Position numbers and translations under genes: made by a program. The notes below the pieces were generated by a model that was not told the origin of the DNA, ran no database searches, and saw only the letters and a program-made list of their open reading frames with translations. Shown one piece after another: positions 5,961 to 14,203 of a stretch of DNA of 19,348 nt. The stretch is from JBDSYA01 sp039925865 (GTDB lineage: Bacteria; Bacteroidota; Ignavibacteria; Tepidaquicellales; Tepidaquicellaceae), in the NCBI GenBank assembly GCA_039925865.1, contig JBDSYA010000069.1:1-19348 (forward strand), in the 5' to 3' direction. Each line of letters begins with the position of its first letter. Position 1 is the stretch's first letter.

Positions 5961-6446
5961 TTATATCTTCTTCAATAAGTTGATCATTTCGACCAAAGTC
6001 AGTGCAGCTTCGTAACCCTTATTATTGTGAGCATCGGGAGGAATCAAACTTCTTTCATATGCCTGCTGAGGAGTAAAACATGTAAGCACACAAAATCCGG
6101 TGGGCATTTCGTATTCATAAGAAAGTTTCATAATGCTTTGAGAAACATTTTCGCAGATATATTCAAAATGTGCTGTTTCACCTTTTATAACACAACCTAT
6201 TGTCAGAATACCATCCCAACACTTATTATTGAAATTCTGGATACATAATTTTTTCATTACTAACGGTATTTCAAAAGCACCCGGAACGTTGAATAACTCT
6301 AAACTTTTACTACTGATACCGCTGTCTTCAAAAGCCTTAACAGCACCCAAATATAAATTATCTGTAACCGGCTGATTAAATTTGCTTACAATTACACCTA
6401 CTCTTAAATTATTCTTTTTCATTAACTCATCAATACTACTTTCCAT
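5961..6446 (-). CDS. ribH: 6,7-dimethyl-8-ribityllumazine synthase
   Basis: Lumazine synthase condenses 5-amino-6-ribitylaminouracil with 3,4-dihydroxy-2-butanone 4-phosphate, the penultimate step of riboflavin synthesis. At 161 residues it has the usual length. Signatures in order are VGVIVSKFNQPVTDNLYLGA, the NVPGAFEIPL substrate loop (53-62), IGCVIKGETAHFEYIC with catalytic His93, and the C-terminal NKGYEAALTLVEM. The ATG at 6446 was kept; an ATG eight codons later (6422) is also possible because the conserved part starts at residue 14. It sits 8 nt after the PHP-domain gene and 16 nt before folC. The other rib genes are not in the window. Confidence 0.97.
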   Translation of the reverse strand: MESSIDELMKKNNLRVGVIVSKFNQPVTDNLYLGAVKAFEDSGISSKSLELFNVPGAFEIPLVMKKLCIQNFNNKCWDGILTIGCVIKGETAHFEYICENVSQSIMKLSYEYEMPTGFCVLTCFTPQQAYERSLIPPDAHNNKGYEAALTLVEMINLLKKI

Positions 6447-6454
6447 AACTTTAA

Positions 6455-7285
6455 TTAAATGAATAATCTTCTTTTCATATTCACGATCTCATTATTGGTG
6501 ACATAAAAATTGCCAAAGTTTTTTTGGTCATTCTTAACGCCGCCATGAAAATCGGATCCACCGCTTGTTAAAAGAAAATTTTCAGCAGCAGCCAGTGTAA
6601 AGTATTTTATATCATCTCTTGAATGAGAAGGGTGAACAGTTTCTATTCCATCAATACCTTCAGATATAAGTTCATTCAAAAAAACATCCCTGATTGTTTT
6701 ACCGGGATGCGCAATAAAAGAAAGTCCTCCAAGATCAGAAATCATTTTTATAACTTCTTTTGCAGATGGATTTGGCTTTTTAACATATGCAGGTTTACCG
6801 TCTCCAATATATTTAATGAAAGCTTCATAATAAGAATTGACAAATCCCTCTTCATTGAGCTCCATCGCGATATGAGGGCGGCCGACGGATGTGTCAGGAC
6901 CTACCTTTCCAATAATCGAATTGAATTTGATTTTACTGCCGAGGTCGTTTAATTTTTCAACTATTTTTTCATTTCTTCTTAAACGCTTCTCTCTTAGTGT
7001 AGCAAGAAACTCCAAAAAATCTTTATTGATATGGTCAATAAAATATCCAAGAATATGAACTTCCTGATTCTGCACATCTGCACTGATCTCAACTCCCGGA
7101 ATTACCTGTATACCTTTTTCATTTCCATATTCAATAGCCTGACTCACTGCATTAACATTATCATGATCAGTAATACTGATAATGTCGATACCACATTTTA
7201 TTGTCATATCGATTAATTGCTGGGGAGAAAATTTACCATCGGAATAATTTGTATGTGTATGTAGATCTGCCTTTAAATCTTTCAT
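6455..7285 (-). CDS. PHP-domain metal-dependent phosphatase (YciV/RNase AM-like)
   Basis: A 276-residue stand-alone PHP protein. Metal ligands typical of the family are DLHTHTNYSDG (His9, His11, Asp16), ITDHD (Asp40, His41), GVEIS (Glu66), RPH (His138), AHPG (His193) and GGSDFHG (Asp245, His247). The length and the insertion between residues about 70 and 160 fit the YciV branch, whose characterised members hydrolyse 3',5'-nucleoside bisphosphates and trim RNA 5' ends. Substrate identity here is inferred from the family only. It has an ATG start with no obvious Shine-Dalgarno. It is the first gene of the - strand run and is transcribed away from ddl. The ribH start lies 8 nt downstream. Confidence 0.92.
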   Translation of the reverse strand: MKDLKADLHTHTNYSDGKFSPQQLIDMTIKCGIDIISITDHDNVNAVSQAIEYGNEKGIQVIPGVEISADVQNQEVHILGYFIDHINKDFLEFLATLREKRLRRNEKIVEKLNDLGSKIKFNSIIGKVGPDTSVGRPHIAMELNEEGFVNSYYEAFIKYIGDGKPAYVKKPNPSAKEVIKMISDLGGLSFIAHPGKTIRDVFLNELISEGIDGIETVHPSHSRDDIKYFTLAAAENFLLTSGGSDFHGGVKNDQKNFGNFYVTNNEIVNMKRRLFI

Positions 7286-7524
7286 ATAATAGAGGATGGG
7301 GAATTTTTATAAAGTAATTTTTTCTTCAGTGTTTTGAAAGTCAATACTAAATATTATTACTTAAAAGAATTTTTTTATTTTGTATAATGTAAGGACTTAA
7401 CCAAGTTACATCGCTCCCTGAGAATTTAGTTTTTCTCTCTTATTCTAAGCTCTGTCATAATAAAATTATTTAACATTTTAATACTTAGCTGAAATAAGTA
7501 TATTATTAAAATTTTTTCTTATAT
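7286..7524. promoter_or_regulatory. Divergent intergenic region between the PHP gene and ddl
   Basis: This 239-nt AT-rich gap must hold promoters for both the PHP-ribH-folC run and the ddl-led cluster. On the + strand, TATAAT occurs at 7383-7388 after a TTTTG, but there is no matching TTGACA at 16-18 nt. On the - strand I see TTGACT near 7342 without a convincing -10 at the right spacing. A TATATTTG at 7520-7527 overlaps the ddl start codon, so it cannot be the ddl promoter. No RNA gene, riboswitch or operator palindrome was recognised. Confidence 0.4.
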
Positions 7525-8565
7525 TTGAATATTATTCTTATCTCCGGGGGACCTTCTGCAGAGCGTGAAGTTTCGATAGCTTCAAGTAAAAGTATTTTAA
7601 GGAGTTTGCGGGAGCTTGGGCATAATGTCAGGGTTTTAGATCCCATTTATGGTGGTGAAGCTTATTCAGAAGATAAAATTTTCAGTTCTGTTATTTCAAA
7701 AGCATCTCCAACCCTTGACAAACTAAAAGATATTGCCAAAACTTCGAATCGAAACATTCTTAACTGTATTAATTCTGATATTTTTAATGAAATAGACCTT
7801 GCTTTTCTTGGTGTTCACGGAAAATTTGGAGAAGACGGCAGAATACAAACTTTATTAGAGTTAAGAGGAATTAAATATACCGGTTCGGGTATATTTGCTT
7901 CCGCATTGGCGATGGATAAGGATATTTCAAAAAAAATTCTTGAAAGCGCAGGGATTAAAACTCCTGAGTGGATTAGTATTGATAAGAATACAGAATTAGA
8001 TATTGATAAACTGAACAGCCGGATACTTAACTCAATCGGTTATCCTTGTGTAATCAAGCCTAATGACGAAGGAAGTACAGTAGGTCTGTCAATTGTGAAG
8101 CCTGATGTAGAAGATATTCGGCTTCAAAGTTCGATCGATCTTGCTTTCAATTATTCTGATAAAGTTTTGATTGAAAGATTTGTGAAAGGCAGGGAGCTTA
8201 CTGTCCCTGTCATTGGTGATGAAGCTTTTCCTGTTATTGAAATTTGTCCTAAAGATGGCTTTTATGATTATGAACATAAATATACTAAAGGTATGACAGA
8301 ATATTTTTGTCCTGCTCAAATCTCAGCTGAAACTGAAATGGAAGTTAAGAATGAAGCTTTGAAAGCCCATCGTGCATTAGGCTGTTCTGTATATTCAAGA
8401 GTGGATTTTATTTTAGATAATAAGAATAAATTATTTTGTCTTGAATTAAACACGCTTCCGGGAATGACTGAAACATCCCTTGTACCAAAATCCTCAGCTG
8501 CAAATGGAATGAGTTTTAATGATCTTATTGAAAGACTGATCCATCTTTCGTTAGAAAAAAATTAA
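7525..8565 (+). CDS. ddl: D-alanine--D-alanine ligase
   Basis: This ATP-grasp enzyme makes the D-Ala-D-Ala dipeptide for peptidoglycan precursors. The 346-residue protein shows ISGGPSAEREVS with Glu13, LGVHGKFGEDG (95-105), the nucleotide-binding KPNDEGSTVG (178-187), the omega-loop YEHKYTKGMTEYFCPA, and the metal-binding LELNTLPGMTETS (Glu307, Asn309). The KY...Y loop is the arrangement seen in D-Ala-D-Ala rather than D-Ala-D-lactate ligases, an inference from the family. The start is TTG at 7525. An in-frame stop lies at 7507, no ATG or GTG exists, and the conserved region begins at residue 4. No Shine-Dalgarno is visible. It heads the + strand envelope cluster, and its stop is 1 nt from the ATG of the FtsB-like gene. 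Confidence 0.95.
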   Translation: MNIILISGGPSAEREVSIASSKSILRSLRELGHNVRVLDPIYGGEAYSEDKIFSSVISKASPTLDKLKDIAKTSNRNILNCINSDIFNEIDLAFLGVHGKFGEDGRIQTLLELRGIKYTGSGIFASALAMDKDISKKILESAGIKTPEWISIDKNTELDIDKLNSRILNSIGYPCVIKPNDEGSTVGLSIVKPDVEDIRLQSSIDLAFNYSDKVLIERFVKGRELTVPVIGDEAFPVIEICPKDGFYDYEHKYTKGMTEYFCPAQISAETEMEVKNEALKAHRALGCSVYSRVDFILDNKNKLFCLELNTLPGMTETSLVPKSSAANGMSFNDLIERLIHLSLEKN

Positions 8566-8566
8566 T

Positions 8567-8905
8567 ATGGGTAAAGCGGGAAACAGCGATGTGTTTTTTA
8601 AAAAAATTGTAAGATTTATTAAATACAATTCAAGGCTTGTATTTGTAATTGTTTTTTTTATCGGATTAATTTCTCTCTCTGTATTCGGAAATAAAGGTCT
8701 TATTCAACGAATCAAACTTGAATCAGAGAAAAAAGACTACGATGTGATCCTTAAGACAGAAGTAAAAAAGAGTGAAGAACTTCAAAAAGAGATCGATGAA
8801 TTAAAATCTTCTGACAATAAAATTGAGAAAGTTGCGCGTGAGAAATATGGTATGACTAAGGAAGGTGAGAAAATTCATAAAATCATTATTGACAGTACAA
8901 AATGA
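8567..8905 (+). CDS. FtsB/DivIC-like septum formation initiator protein
   Basis: A 112-residue bitopic protein. It has a short basic cytoplasmic N-terminus, one membrane segment (about 23-41), a charged coiled coil (about 44-82, rich in Glu and Lys heptads) and the family-typical end KIEKVAREKYGMTKEGE, where ARE-x-GM-x-x-GE is the hallmark of DivIC/FtsB proteins. Such proteins form a complex with FtsL and FtsQ at the division site. The gene is tightly packed, with a 1-nt gap after ddl and an ATGA overlap with the M42 peptidase, which implies co-translation. FtsB and DivIC cannot be told apart from this sequence. Confidence 0.87.
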   Translation: MGKAGNSDVFFKKIVRFIKYNSRLVFVIVFFIGLISLSVFGNKGLIQRIKLESEKKDYDVILKTEVKKSEELQKEIDELKSSDNKIEKVAREKYGMTKEGEKIHKIIIDSTK

Positions 8906-9915
8906 TCAAAAGCATCGTAAGCATCCTTGAATCGATATTAAAAATTAATTCCCCCACGGGATATACAGAGAATATAATAAAATATATTGAAGACTTCTTT
9001 GTTAAAGATAATTTAATTATCCGGAAAACAAATAAAGGTTCTCTTTTGATTTCATTCGATGAAAATCCTGAGCTTCTAATTACAGGTCATATCGATACCC
9101 TGGGGGCGATGGTAAAAGAAGTAAAAGGCGACGGCACTCTGGAAATTACTATGCTGGGATCATATCCTCTTAATTCATTTGAAGGTGAATATGTGATCAT
9201 CCGAAACTCAGAAGACAGGCTTTTCAGCGGTACTTTTTTATTAAATAATCCGGCAGCCCATGTAAATCCTGATGTCAAAACTGAAACCAGAGAGATAAAA
9301 AATATGTCCATCCGTGTTGATGAAATTGTTGATTCAAAAAAAGGAATTGAAAAACTCGGTATTAATGTTGGTGATTTTATTTTTTTTGAAACAAGATTTG
9401 AATATACAAAAAGCGGTTTTATTAAATCAAGATTTCTTGATGACAAAGCATGCGTTGCGGTAATGATAGAATTGATAAAAAATCTGAGTAAGAAAAGCAG
9501 AAATAAAAAAGTCGGCTTTTATTTTTCAAATTATGAAGAAGTTGGCCATGGATCATGTGTTGGCATTCCTGATTCCGTAAGCGAGCTTCTTGTTCTCGAT
9601 ATGGCAGTCATAGGTGAAGGCTGCGCTGGAAATGAGAGCGCTGTTTCCATTTGTCCTAAGGATTCATCCGGACCTTATGATTTTCATATGACAAATAAAC
9701 TCAGAGATCTCGCCGTAAAGAATAAAATTAATTATGTGATCGATATTTATCCATATTACGGTTCAGACGGGAGTGCTGCAGTCAGAGCCGGATACGATGT
9801 GCGGGTTGGACTAATCGGGCCAGGTGTTTCGGCGTCTCATGGAGTAGAGAGAACTCATGAAAATGCATTGATGGAAACTTTTAATCTTACCAAGGCATAT
9901 ATTGAAAGCATTTAA
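8902..9915 (+). CDS. M42-family metallopeptidase
   Basis: A 337-residue di-metal aminopeptidase-like protein of the M42 (FrvX/glutamyl aminopeptidase) family, probably cytoplasmic as no signal peptide is seen. Metal and catalytic residues are recognisable: His63 and Asp65 in TGHIDTLG, Asp180 in SRFLDDKA, the Glu212-Glu213 pair in YEEVGHG, Asp233 in VLDMA, and His313 in SASHGVERTH. These enzymes form large tetrahedral dodecamers that trim short peptides, although some relatives are annotated as cellulases without support. The ATG overlaps the stop of the FtsB-like gene by 4 nt (ATGA). Its place between a division gene and trpS does not suggest a specific role. Confidence 0.92.
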   Translation: MIKSIVSILESILKINSPTGYTENIIKYIEDFFVKDNLIIRKTNKGSLLISFDENPELLITGHIDTLGAMVKEVKGDGTLEITMLGSYPLNSFEGEYVIIRNSEDRLFSGTFLLNNPAAHVNPDVKTETREIKNMSIRVDEIVDSKKGIEKLGINVGDFIFFETRFEYTKSGFIKSRFLDDKACVAVMIELIKNLSKKSRNKKVGFYFSNYEEVGHGSCVGIPDSVSELLVLDMAVIGEGCAGNESAVSICPKDSSGPYDFHMTNKLRDLAVKNKINYVIDIYPYYGSDGSAAVRAGYDVRVGLIGPGVSASHGVERTHENALMETFNLTKAYIESI

Positions 9916-9940
9916 AATATACTAAGTTTTTAAAAAAATC

Positions 9941-9945
9941 AGGAG
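9941..9945 (+). promoter_or_regulatory. Shine-Dalgarno for trpS
   Basis: AGGAG lies 11 nt before the TTG start at 9957. This long spacing is the only ribosome-binding signal available, because no ATG or GTG occurs in this frame between it and the conserved N-terminus. Confidence 0.55.
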
Positions 9946-9956
9946 TTTGTAATTTT

Positions 9957-10943
9957 TTGAAAAGAGTTGTTTCAGGAATAAAGCCTTCAGGTGAATTAAC
10001 AATCGGTAACTATCTCGGTGCGATGAAGAGATGGGCTGAGCATCAGCATCAACCGGATTACGAGAATTTTTTCTTTATTGCGAATCTCCATGCGATCACG
10101 GTAAAGCAGGATCCGGGTCAACTGAGAAAAAGAACTTTTGATATTGTAGCGTGGCTCCTAACTGTTGGTGTTGATCCGAACAGATCTGTAATTTTTATAC
10201 AATCAATGATACCGGCACACAGCGAGATGTGCTGGATACTCAATAATTATGTTACTATGGGTGAACTTTCCAAAATGACCCAGTTCAAAGATAAGTCATT
10301 AAAAGTCGGAAGGGATGGGCAGCTCGCAGGACTTTATGATTACCCTGTATTAATGGCGGGTGATGTTTTGCTTTATGATGCTGATGAAATACCTGTTGGC
10401 GTTGATCAGGTTCAGCATGTTGAATTAAGCCGCACTATTGCACAGAGATTTAATAATATTCACGGGGAAACATTTAAATTACCGAAACCTACGCTTTCAA
10501 AAACAAGCGCTAAGATTATGAGTCTTAAAGATCCGGGAAAAAAAATGAGTAAAAGTGATGCTGATGACAGCTATATTGGATTAGAAGATCCACCTGATTC
10601 TATTGTGAAAAAATTTAAGAAAGCTGTTACTGATTCAGGAGATCAAATTGAATTTAAAGATGATAAACCATCCATAAGTAATCTTTTAGTTATATACTCG
10701 GAGTTTGCAGAAAGATCTATTGAAGAAATACAAAAAGATTATGAAGGAAAAGGTTATGGTCAGTTTAAAATGGATCTTGGGGAAATTGTTGCCGAAAGGC
10801 TTGGTAGTTTACAGAAGTCATTTATGCAAATTCGCAGTGATGAAGAAAGACTAAATAATATTATAAAAGAGGGCAACAGCAACGCGACTATCATAGCAAA
10901 TGAAAAAGTTAACATGTTAAAAAACAAATTAGGATTGTATTAA
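9957..10943 (+). CDS. trpS: Tryptophan--tRNA ligase
   Basis: A class I aminoacyl-tRNA synthetase that charges tRNA-Trp. At 328 residues it has the normal bacterial TrpRS length. The N-terminus reads MKRVVSGIKPSGELTIGNYLGA, where TIGN (15-18) is the HIGH motif. VGVDQVQHVELSRTIAQRFN forms part of the tryptophan/tRNA site, and the KMSKS loop is intact at 196-200, followed by DADDSYIGLEDPP. Translation must start at the TTG at 9957 because family members begin exactly here. It stands 41 nt after the M42 gene and 57 nt before uppS. No leader peptide with clustered Trp codons, T-box or terminator is visible upstream. Confidence 0.96.
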   Translation: MKRVVSGIKPSGELTIGNYLGAMKRWAEHQHQPDYENFFFIANLHAITVKQDPGQLRKRTFDIVAWLLTVGVDPNRSVIFIQSMIPAHSEMCWILNNYVTMGELSKMTQFKDKSLKVGRDGQLAGLYDYPVLMAGDVLLYDADEIPVGVDQVQHVELSRTIAQRFNNIHGETFKLPKPTLSKTSAKIMSLKDPGKKMSKSDADDSYIGLEDPPDSIVKKFKKAVTDSGDQIEFKDDKPSISNLLVIYSEFAERSIEEIQKDYEGKGYGQFKMDLGEIVAERLGSLQKSFMQIRSDEERLNNIIKEGNSNATIIANEKVNMLKNKLGLY

Positions 10944-10944
10944 T

Positions 10945-10998
10945 ATGAACTCTGTGGGAATATACAATTGCAGTAAATTAAAAAATGAATTAAGATAA
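10945..10998 (+). CDS. Possible 17-codon micro-ORF upstream of uppS
   Basis: ATG at 10945 opens a 17-residue frame (MNSVGIYNCSKLKNELR) ending with TAA at 10996-10998, only 2 nt before the TTG of uppS and 1 nt after the trpS stop. It fills the whole trpS-uppS gap. No Shine-Dalgarno of its own is evident. It could couple ribosome arrival to the weak TTG start of uppS, or be chance. I recognise no family. Confidence 0.2.
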   Translation: MNSVGIYNCSKLKNELR

Positions 10999-11000
10999 AA

Positions 11001-11783
11001 TTGATCGAACCCACTCCGAAAGATAAAATTATTCAGGAAAAGATTAAATCAAACGGTGAAATACCGGGACATGTTGCGATCATTATGGATGGAAATGGCA
11101 GATGGGCAAAATCTAAAGGTTTATCAAGGGTGTTTGGTCATAACGAAGGTGTAAATTCCGCACGTGACATAGTGGAAGCTGCGGGACAACTTGGTGTAAA
11201 ATATTTAACTTTATTTACTTTTTCTACCGAGAACTGGAAGCGTCCTGAAGATGAAGTAACCCTGCTGATGAAACTTCTCATCAGATCAATTCGTGATGAA
11301 ACCGAAAGGCTGAATCAAAATGATGTCAGGCTTATTGCCACCGGAAATATGAATAATCTGCCCGGAAGTGTGTTAAAAGAATTGCAGGGTGCTATTGAAA
11401 TCACTAAGAATAATAAATTGATGACATTAAATCTTGCATTAAGCTATAGTGGAAGGTGGGATATTATTAATGCCGTGAAAAGTATTTTAAAGGAACAAAT
11501 TGAATCTAAATTGGATTTAGAAAGTATAAACGACGAGACATTTTCAAAGTATCTTGTTACAGGCGATATACCGGATCCTGACCTGATGATAAGAACCGGC
11601 GGTGAATTCAGAATAAGTAATTTTTTATTGTGGCAATTAGCATACAGCGAGATTTATTTTGAAGAAAATTTCTGGCCGGATTTTAAAAGAACACAATTTT
11701 ATAATGCAATCACAGAATTTCAAAAAAGGGAAAGAAGATTCGGACTGATCAGTGAACAATTAAACAAGAAAACAAAGAATTAA
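11001..11783 (+). CDS. uppS: Isoprenyl transferase (undecaprenyl diphosphate synthase)
   Basis: UppS condenses isopentenyl diphosphate onto farnesyl diphosphate to make the C55 lipid carrier for peptidoglycan and O-antigen. The 260-residue protein carries HVAIIMDGNGRWAKSKG with catalytic Asp30, HNEGVNSARDIVEAAG, LTLFTFSTENWKRP, and the C-terminal DLMIRTGGEFRISNFLLWQLAYSEIYF, all diagnostic of the cis-prenyltransferase family. The start is taken as TTG at 11001; the frame is closed by TGA at 10986-10988 and contains no ATG or GTG before the conserved block. The Shine-Dalgarno is weak or absent. Its stop is 1 nt before the bamA ATG, and uppS upstream of bamA fits a lipid-carrier/outer-membrane biogenesis operon. 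Confidence 0.96.
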   Translation: MIEPTPKDKIIQEKIKSNGEIPGHVAIIMDGNGRWAKSKGLSRVFGHNEGVNSARDIVEAAGQLGVKYLTLFTFSTENWKRPEDEVTLLMKLLIRSIRDETERLNQNDVRLIATGNMNNLPGSVLKELQGAIEITKNNKLMTLNLALSYSGRWDIINAVKSILKEQIESKLDLESINDETFSKYLVTGDIPDPDLMIRTGGEFRISNFLLWQLAYSEIYFEENFWPDFKRTQFYNAITEFQKRERRFGLISEQLNKKTKN

Positions 11784-11784
11784 A

Positions 11785-14154
11785 ATGTTGATTAAAACAG
11801 GTTTTAAAATTTTATTAAGTGTGATATTTTTTTCGTCAATATCTACAGGTGTTATTTATTCCCAGGATGAGGGACCCGCAACCTACCGAATAGCAAGCAT
11901 TAATACCAAAGGCAATAAAAATTATGAAACAAATACAATAATTTCATATTCCGGAATTAATGTCGGACAGGAAATTTCAATTCCTTCCGATGAATCACGC
12001 GAAATTCTTAACAGGCTTTGGAACATCGGCATTTTCTCGGATGTGAAGATGTATATTGAAAAAAAGTTCGGCAATGACATTTATCTCGTGATCGAAGTTG
12101 AGGAGCTCCCCCGAGTAGAGAGTATTGAGATAACCGGAAACGATGAAATCTCTAAAGAGGATTTGAAAGATAAGATCAATCTTGTTGCGGGGGAAGTTGT
12201 TTCAGAGCAAAAATTGAAAGACATAGAATACAACCTTGAAAAACATTATGCAGACGAAGGATATGGTCTGGCAGAAGTAAAAGTTGATAAACTTATTTCC
12301 GCCAACAATGAAGCCAGGATCCGTGTTAAGATAAAAGAAGGTAAAGAACTAACTGTAAGAAAGATAGAATTTGAAGGGAATAAAAATGTTTCTTCTGCCG
12401 ACTTAAAAGGAGCGATGGACGAAACTACCGAGAAAGTGTGGTGGAAATTTTGGGATGGATCTACTTTTGATAAGAAAAAATTTGATGCAGATAAAAAATT
12501 AATTGAAGAACTATACAGGGAAAAGGGTTATAAAGATGCTGTCATTCTGGAAGATGATTTGAATATTCTTTCGTCTAAAGAAGATGTTAGAATTAAAATC
12601 AAGGTCGATGAAGGAAAGAAATATTATATAAACAATGTTAAGTTTGAGGGGAATAAGCTTTATGATGAAGCCATTCTTAAAGGAAGGCTCGGTTTTAAAC
12701 CGGGAAACGTTTTTAATACAAAGAAGCTTCAGGCAAATATTTACGGCAATGAAACTGAAAGTGATCTTAGCTCGCTTTATCTTGATCACGGTTATTTGTC
12801 GTTTAATGCAGATATAGAGGAAATACCTGTAGATGACAACAAAATCGATCTTGTTATTAAAATCAATGAAGGAAATCCATTCAGGTTCGGGCTTGTGGGA
12901 TTAGAAGGAAATGATAAAACAAAAGACAAAGTATTGAGACGTGAGCTTTATACAATGCCCGGTGATTATTTTAACAAAAGTAATATCAAGAGAAGCATGC
13001 AACAGCTGGCTGCACTGAATTATTTTAACCCTGAAAAATTATCTCAGGACATATCCTTGTCAAATGACAGCACGGTTAACATGAAATATCTCGTAGAGGA
13101 AAAATCATCAGACCAGTTCAATGCGTCCATCGGATACAGCGGGAGCTTCGGGATTACAGGAGCACTGGGATTAACTTTCAATAACTTTGACATTTCCCAA
13201 CCATTTTCAGGCGGTGCAGGTCAGATACTTACATTCAACTGGACATTCGGGACCGGCGGTACGTACAGAACGTTTGACATCGGATTTCAGGAGCCGTGGT
13301 TATTTGACACTCCGACACAACTTGGATTTAATATTTTTGACACCAGACAAAATTATTCAAATCTTGATCTGAAAGAAACAGGTGCCTCGGTTAATTTAGG
13401 AAGAAGATTTAAATTTCCTGATGATTATTTCAGAGGAGACTGGACATTAAAATTCCAAAGAACAAATGTTATTGACGGTGATGACTTTTATCAGGAAGGA
13501 ATCAGAAGCCAATTCAGTGTAAGGCAGGTTATTTCCAGATCATCTGTGTTTGAACCGGTTTTTCCTACCGCGGGAACTAAAGTATCAAATTCTACAGAAT
13601 TATCCGGAGGACCTTTTTTACCGGGCAGCGTAGAATTTATAAAGAATATATTTTCTGCTGAAGCTTACTCACCATTAACAATCAATAGAAAACTGGTTCT
13701 TTTTACAAATTTTCAATTTTCATTTATAAATTCATTTGCAAAAGACAAATATCTTCCTCCCACAGAAACTTTTTTTATGGGCGGAAACGGGCTTACCTAT
13801 AACACAATTTCTTTAAGAGGATACGATGACAGAAGCATTGGACCAAATAATACTTCCGGTAATCCAATCGGCGGACGAGTTGCAGCTAAGTACGGACTTG
13901 AGCTGAGGTATTCACTGTCACAAGATCCGTTGCCAATATTTGTGCTAGCTTTCGCTGAAGCTGGAAACGTTTGGGCTGATATAAGTAAAACAGATCCTTT
14001 TGATCTTAGAAGGTCTGTAGGTCTGGGTACACGTCTAATATTGCCTGCTGTAGGACTTGTAGGTTTTGATTTTGGTTATGGTTTTGACAGGAGAATTGTG
14101 GATGGTAAACCACCAAAATGGCAATTTCATTTTCAATTCGGAAGAGGATTTTAA
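11785..14154 (+). CDS. bamA: Outer membrane protein assembly factor BamA
   Basis: BamA is the Omp85 insertase that folds beta-barrel proteins into the outer membrane. The 789-residue protein starts with a signal peptide (about 1-26, ending IYSQ). Five POTRA domains follow, recognisable by repeated xVxxIxxxGN openings and xVxxxExx endings: roughly 33-107, 108-187, 189-279, 281-364 and 366-440. The C-terminal barrel (about 443-789) contains the loop-6 motif SLRGYDDRS with RGY at 678-680, and ends with aromatic-alternating WQFHFQFGRGF, a C-terminal Phe as expected for the beta-signal. POTRA 3 has a small tryptophan-rich insert (about 217-228) like that seen in other BamA proteins. It lies 1 nt after uppS and is followed by two OmpH/Skp chaperone genes, a classical arrangement. 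Confidence 0.96.
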   Translation: MLIKTGFKILLSVIFFSSISTGVIYSQDEGPATYRIASINTKGNKNYETNTIISYSGINVGQEISIPSDESREILNRLWNIGIFSDVKMYIEKKFGNDIYLVIEVEELPRVESIEITGNDEISKEDLKDKINLVAGEVVSEQKLKDIEYNLEKHYADEGYGLAEVKVDKLISANNEARIRVKIKEGKELTVRKIEFEGNKNVSSADLKGAMDETTEKVWWKFWDGSTFDKKKFDADKKLIEELYREKGYKDAVILEDDLNILSSKEDVRIKIKVDEGKKYYINNVKFEGNKLYDEAILKGRLGFKPGNVFNTKKLQANIYGNETESDLSSLYLDHGYLSFNADIEEIPVDDNKIDLVIKINEGNPFRFGLVGLEGNDKTKDKVLRRELYTMPGDYFNKSNIKRSMQQLAALNYFNPEKLSQDISLSNDSTVNMKYLVEEKSSDQFNASIGYSGSFGITGALGLTFNNFDISQPFSGGAGQILTFNWTFGTGGTYRTFDIGFQEPWLFDTPTQLGFNIFDTRQNYSNLDLKETGASVNLGRRFKFPDDYFRGDWTLKFQRTNVIDGDDFYQEGIRSQFSVRQVISRSSVFEPVFPTAGTKVSNSTELSGGPFLPGSVEFIKNIFSAEAYSPLTINRKLVLFTNFQFSFINSFAKDKYLPPTETFFMGGNGLTYNTISLRGYDDRSIGPNNTSGNPIGGRVAAKYGLELRYSLSQDPLPIFVLAFAEAGNVWADISKTDPFDLRRSVGLGTRLILPAVGLVGFDFGYGFDRRIVDGKPPKWQFHFQFGRGF

Positions 14155-14190
14155 TAACAAACAAAAAAATATTTAATAATAAAAAAAATT

Positions 14191-14196
14191 GAGGAG
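14191..14196 (+). promoter_or_regulatory. Shine-Dalgarno deciding the first ompH start
   Basis: GAGGAG sits 7 nt before the TTG at 14204. A longer reading from the TTG at 14189 would place this purine run inside the coding sequence and add five residues ahead of the signal peptide. The 14204 start is therefore preferred. Confidence 0.7.
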
Positions 14197-14203
14197 AACA
14201 TTT

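Noticed and set aside
7383..7388. TATAAT as a sigma-70-type promoter for ddl
   Set aside because: No acceptable -35 hexamer at 16-18 nt. It is kept only as a comment in the intergenic entry.
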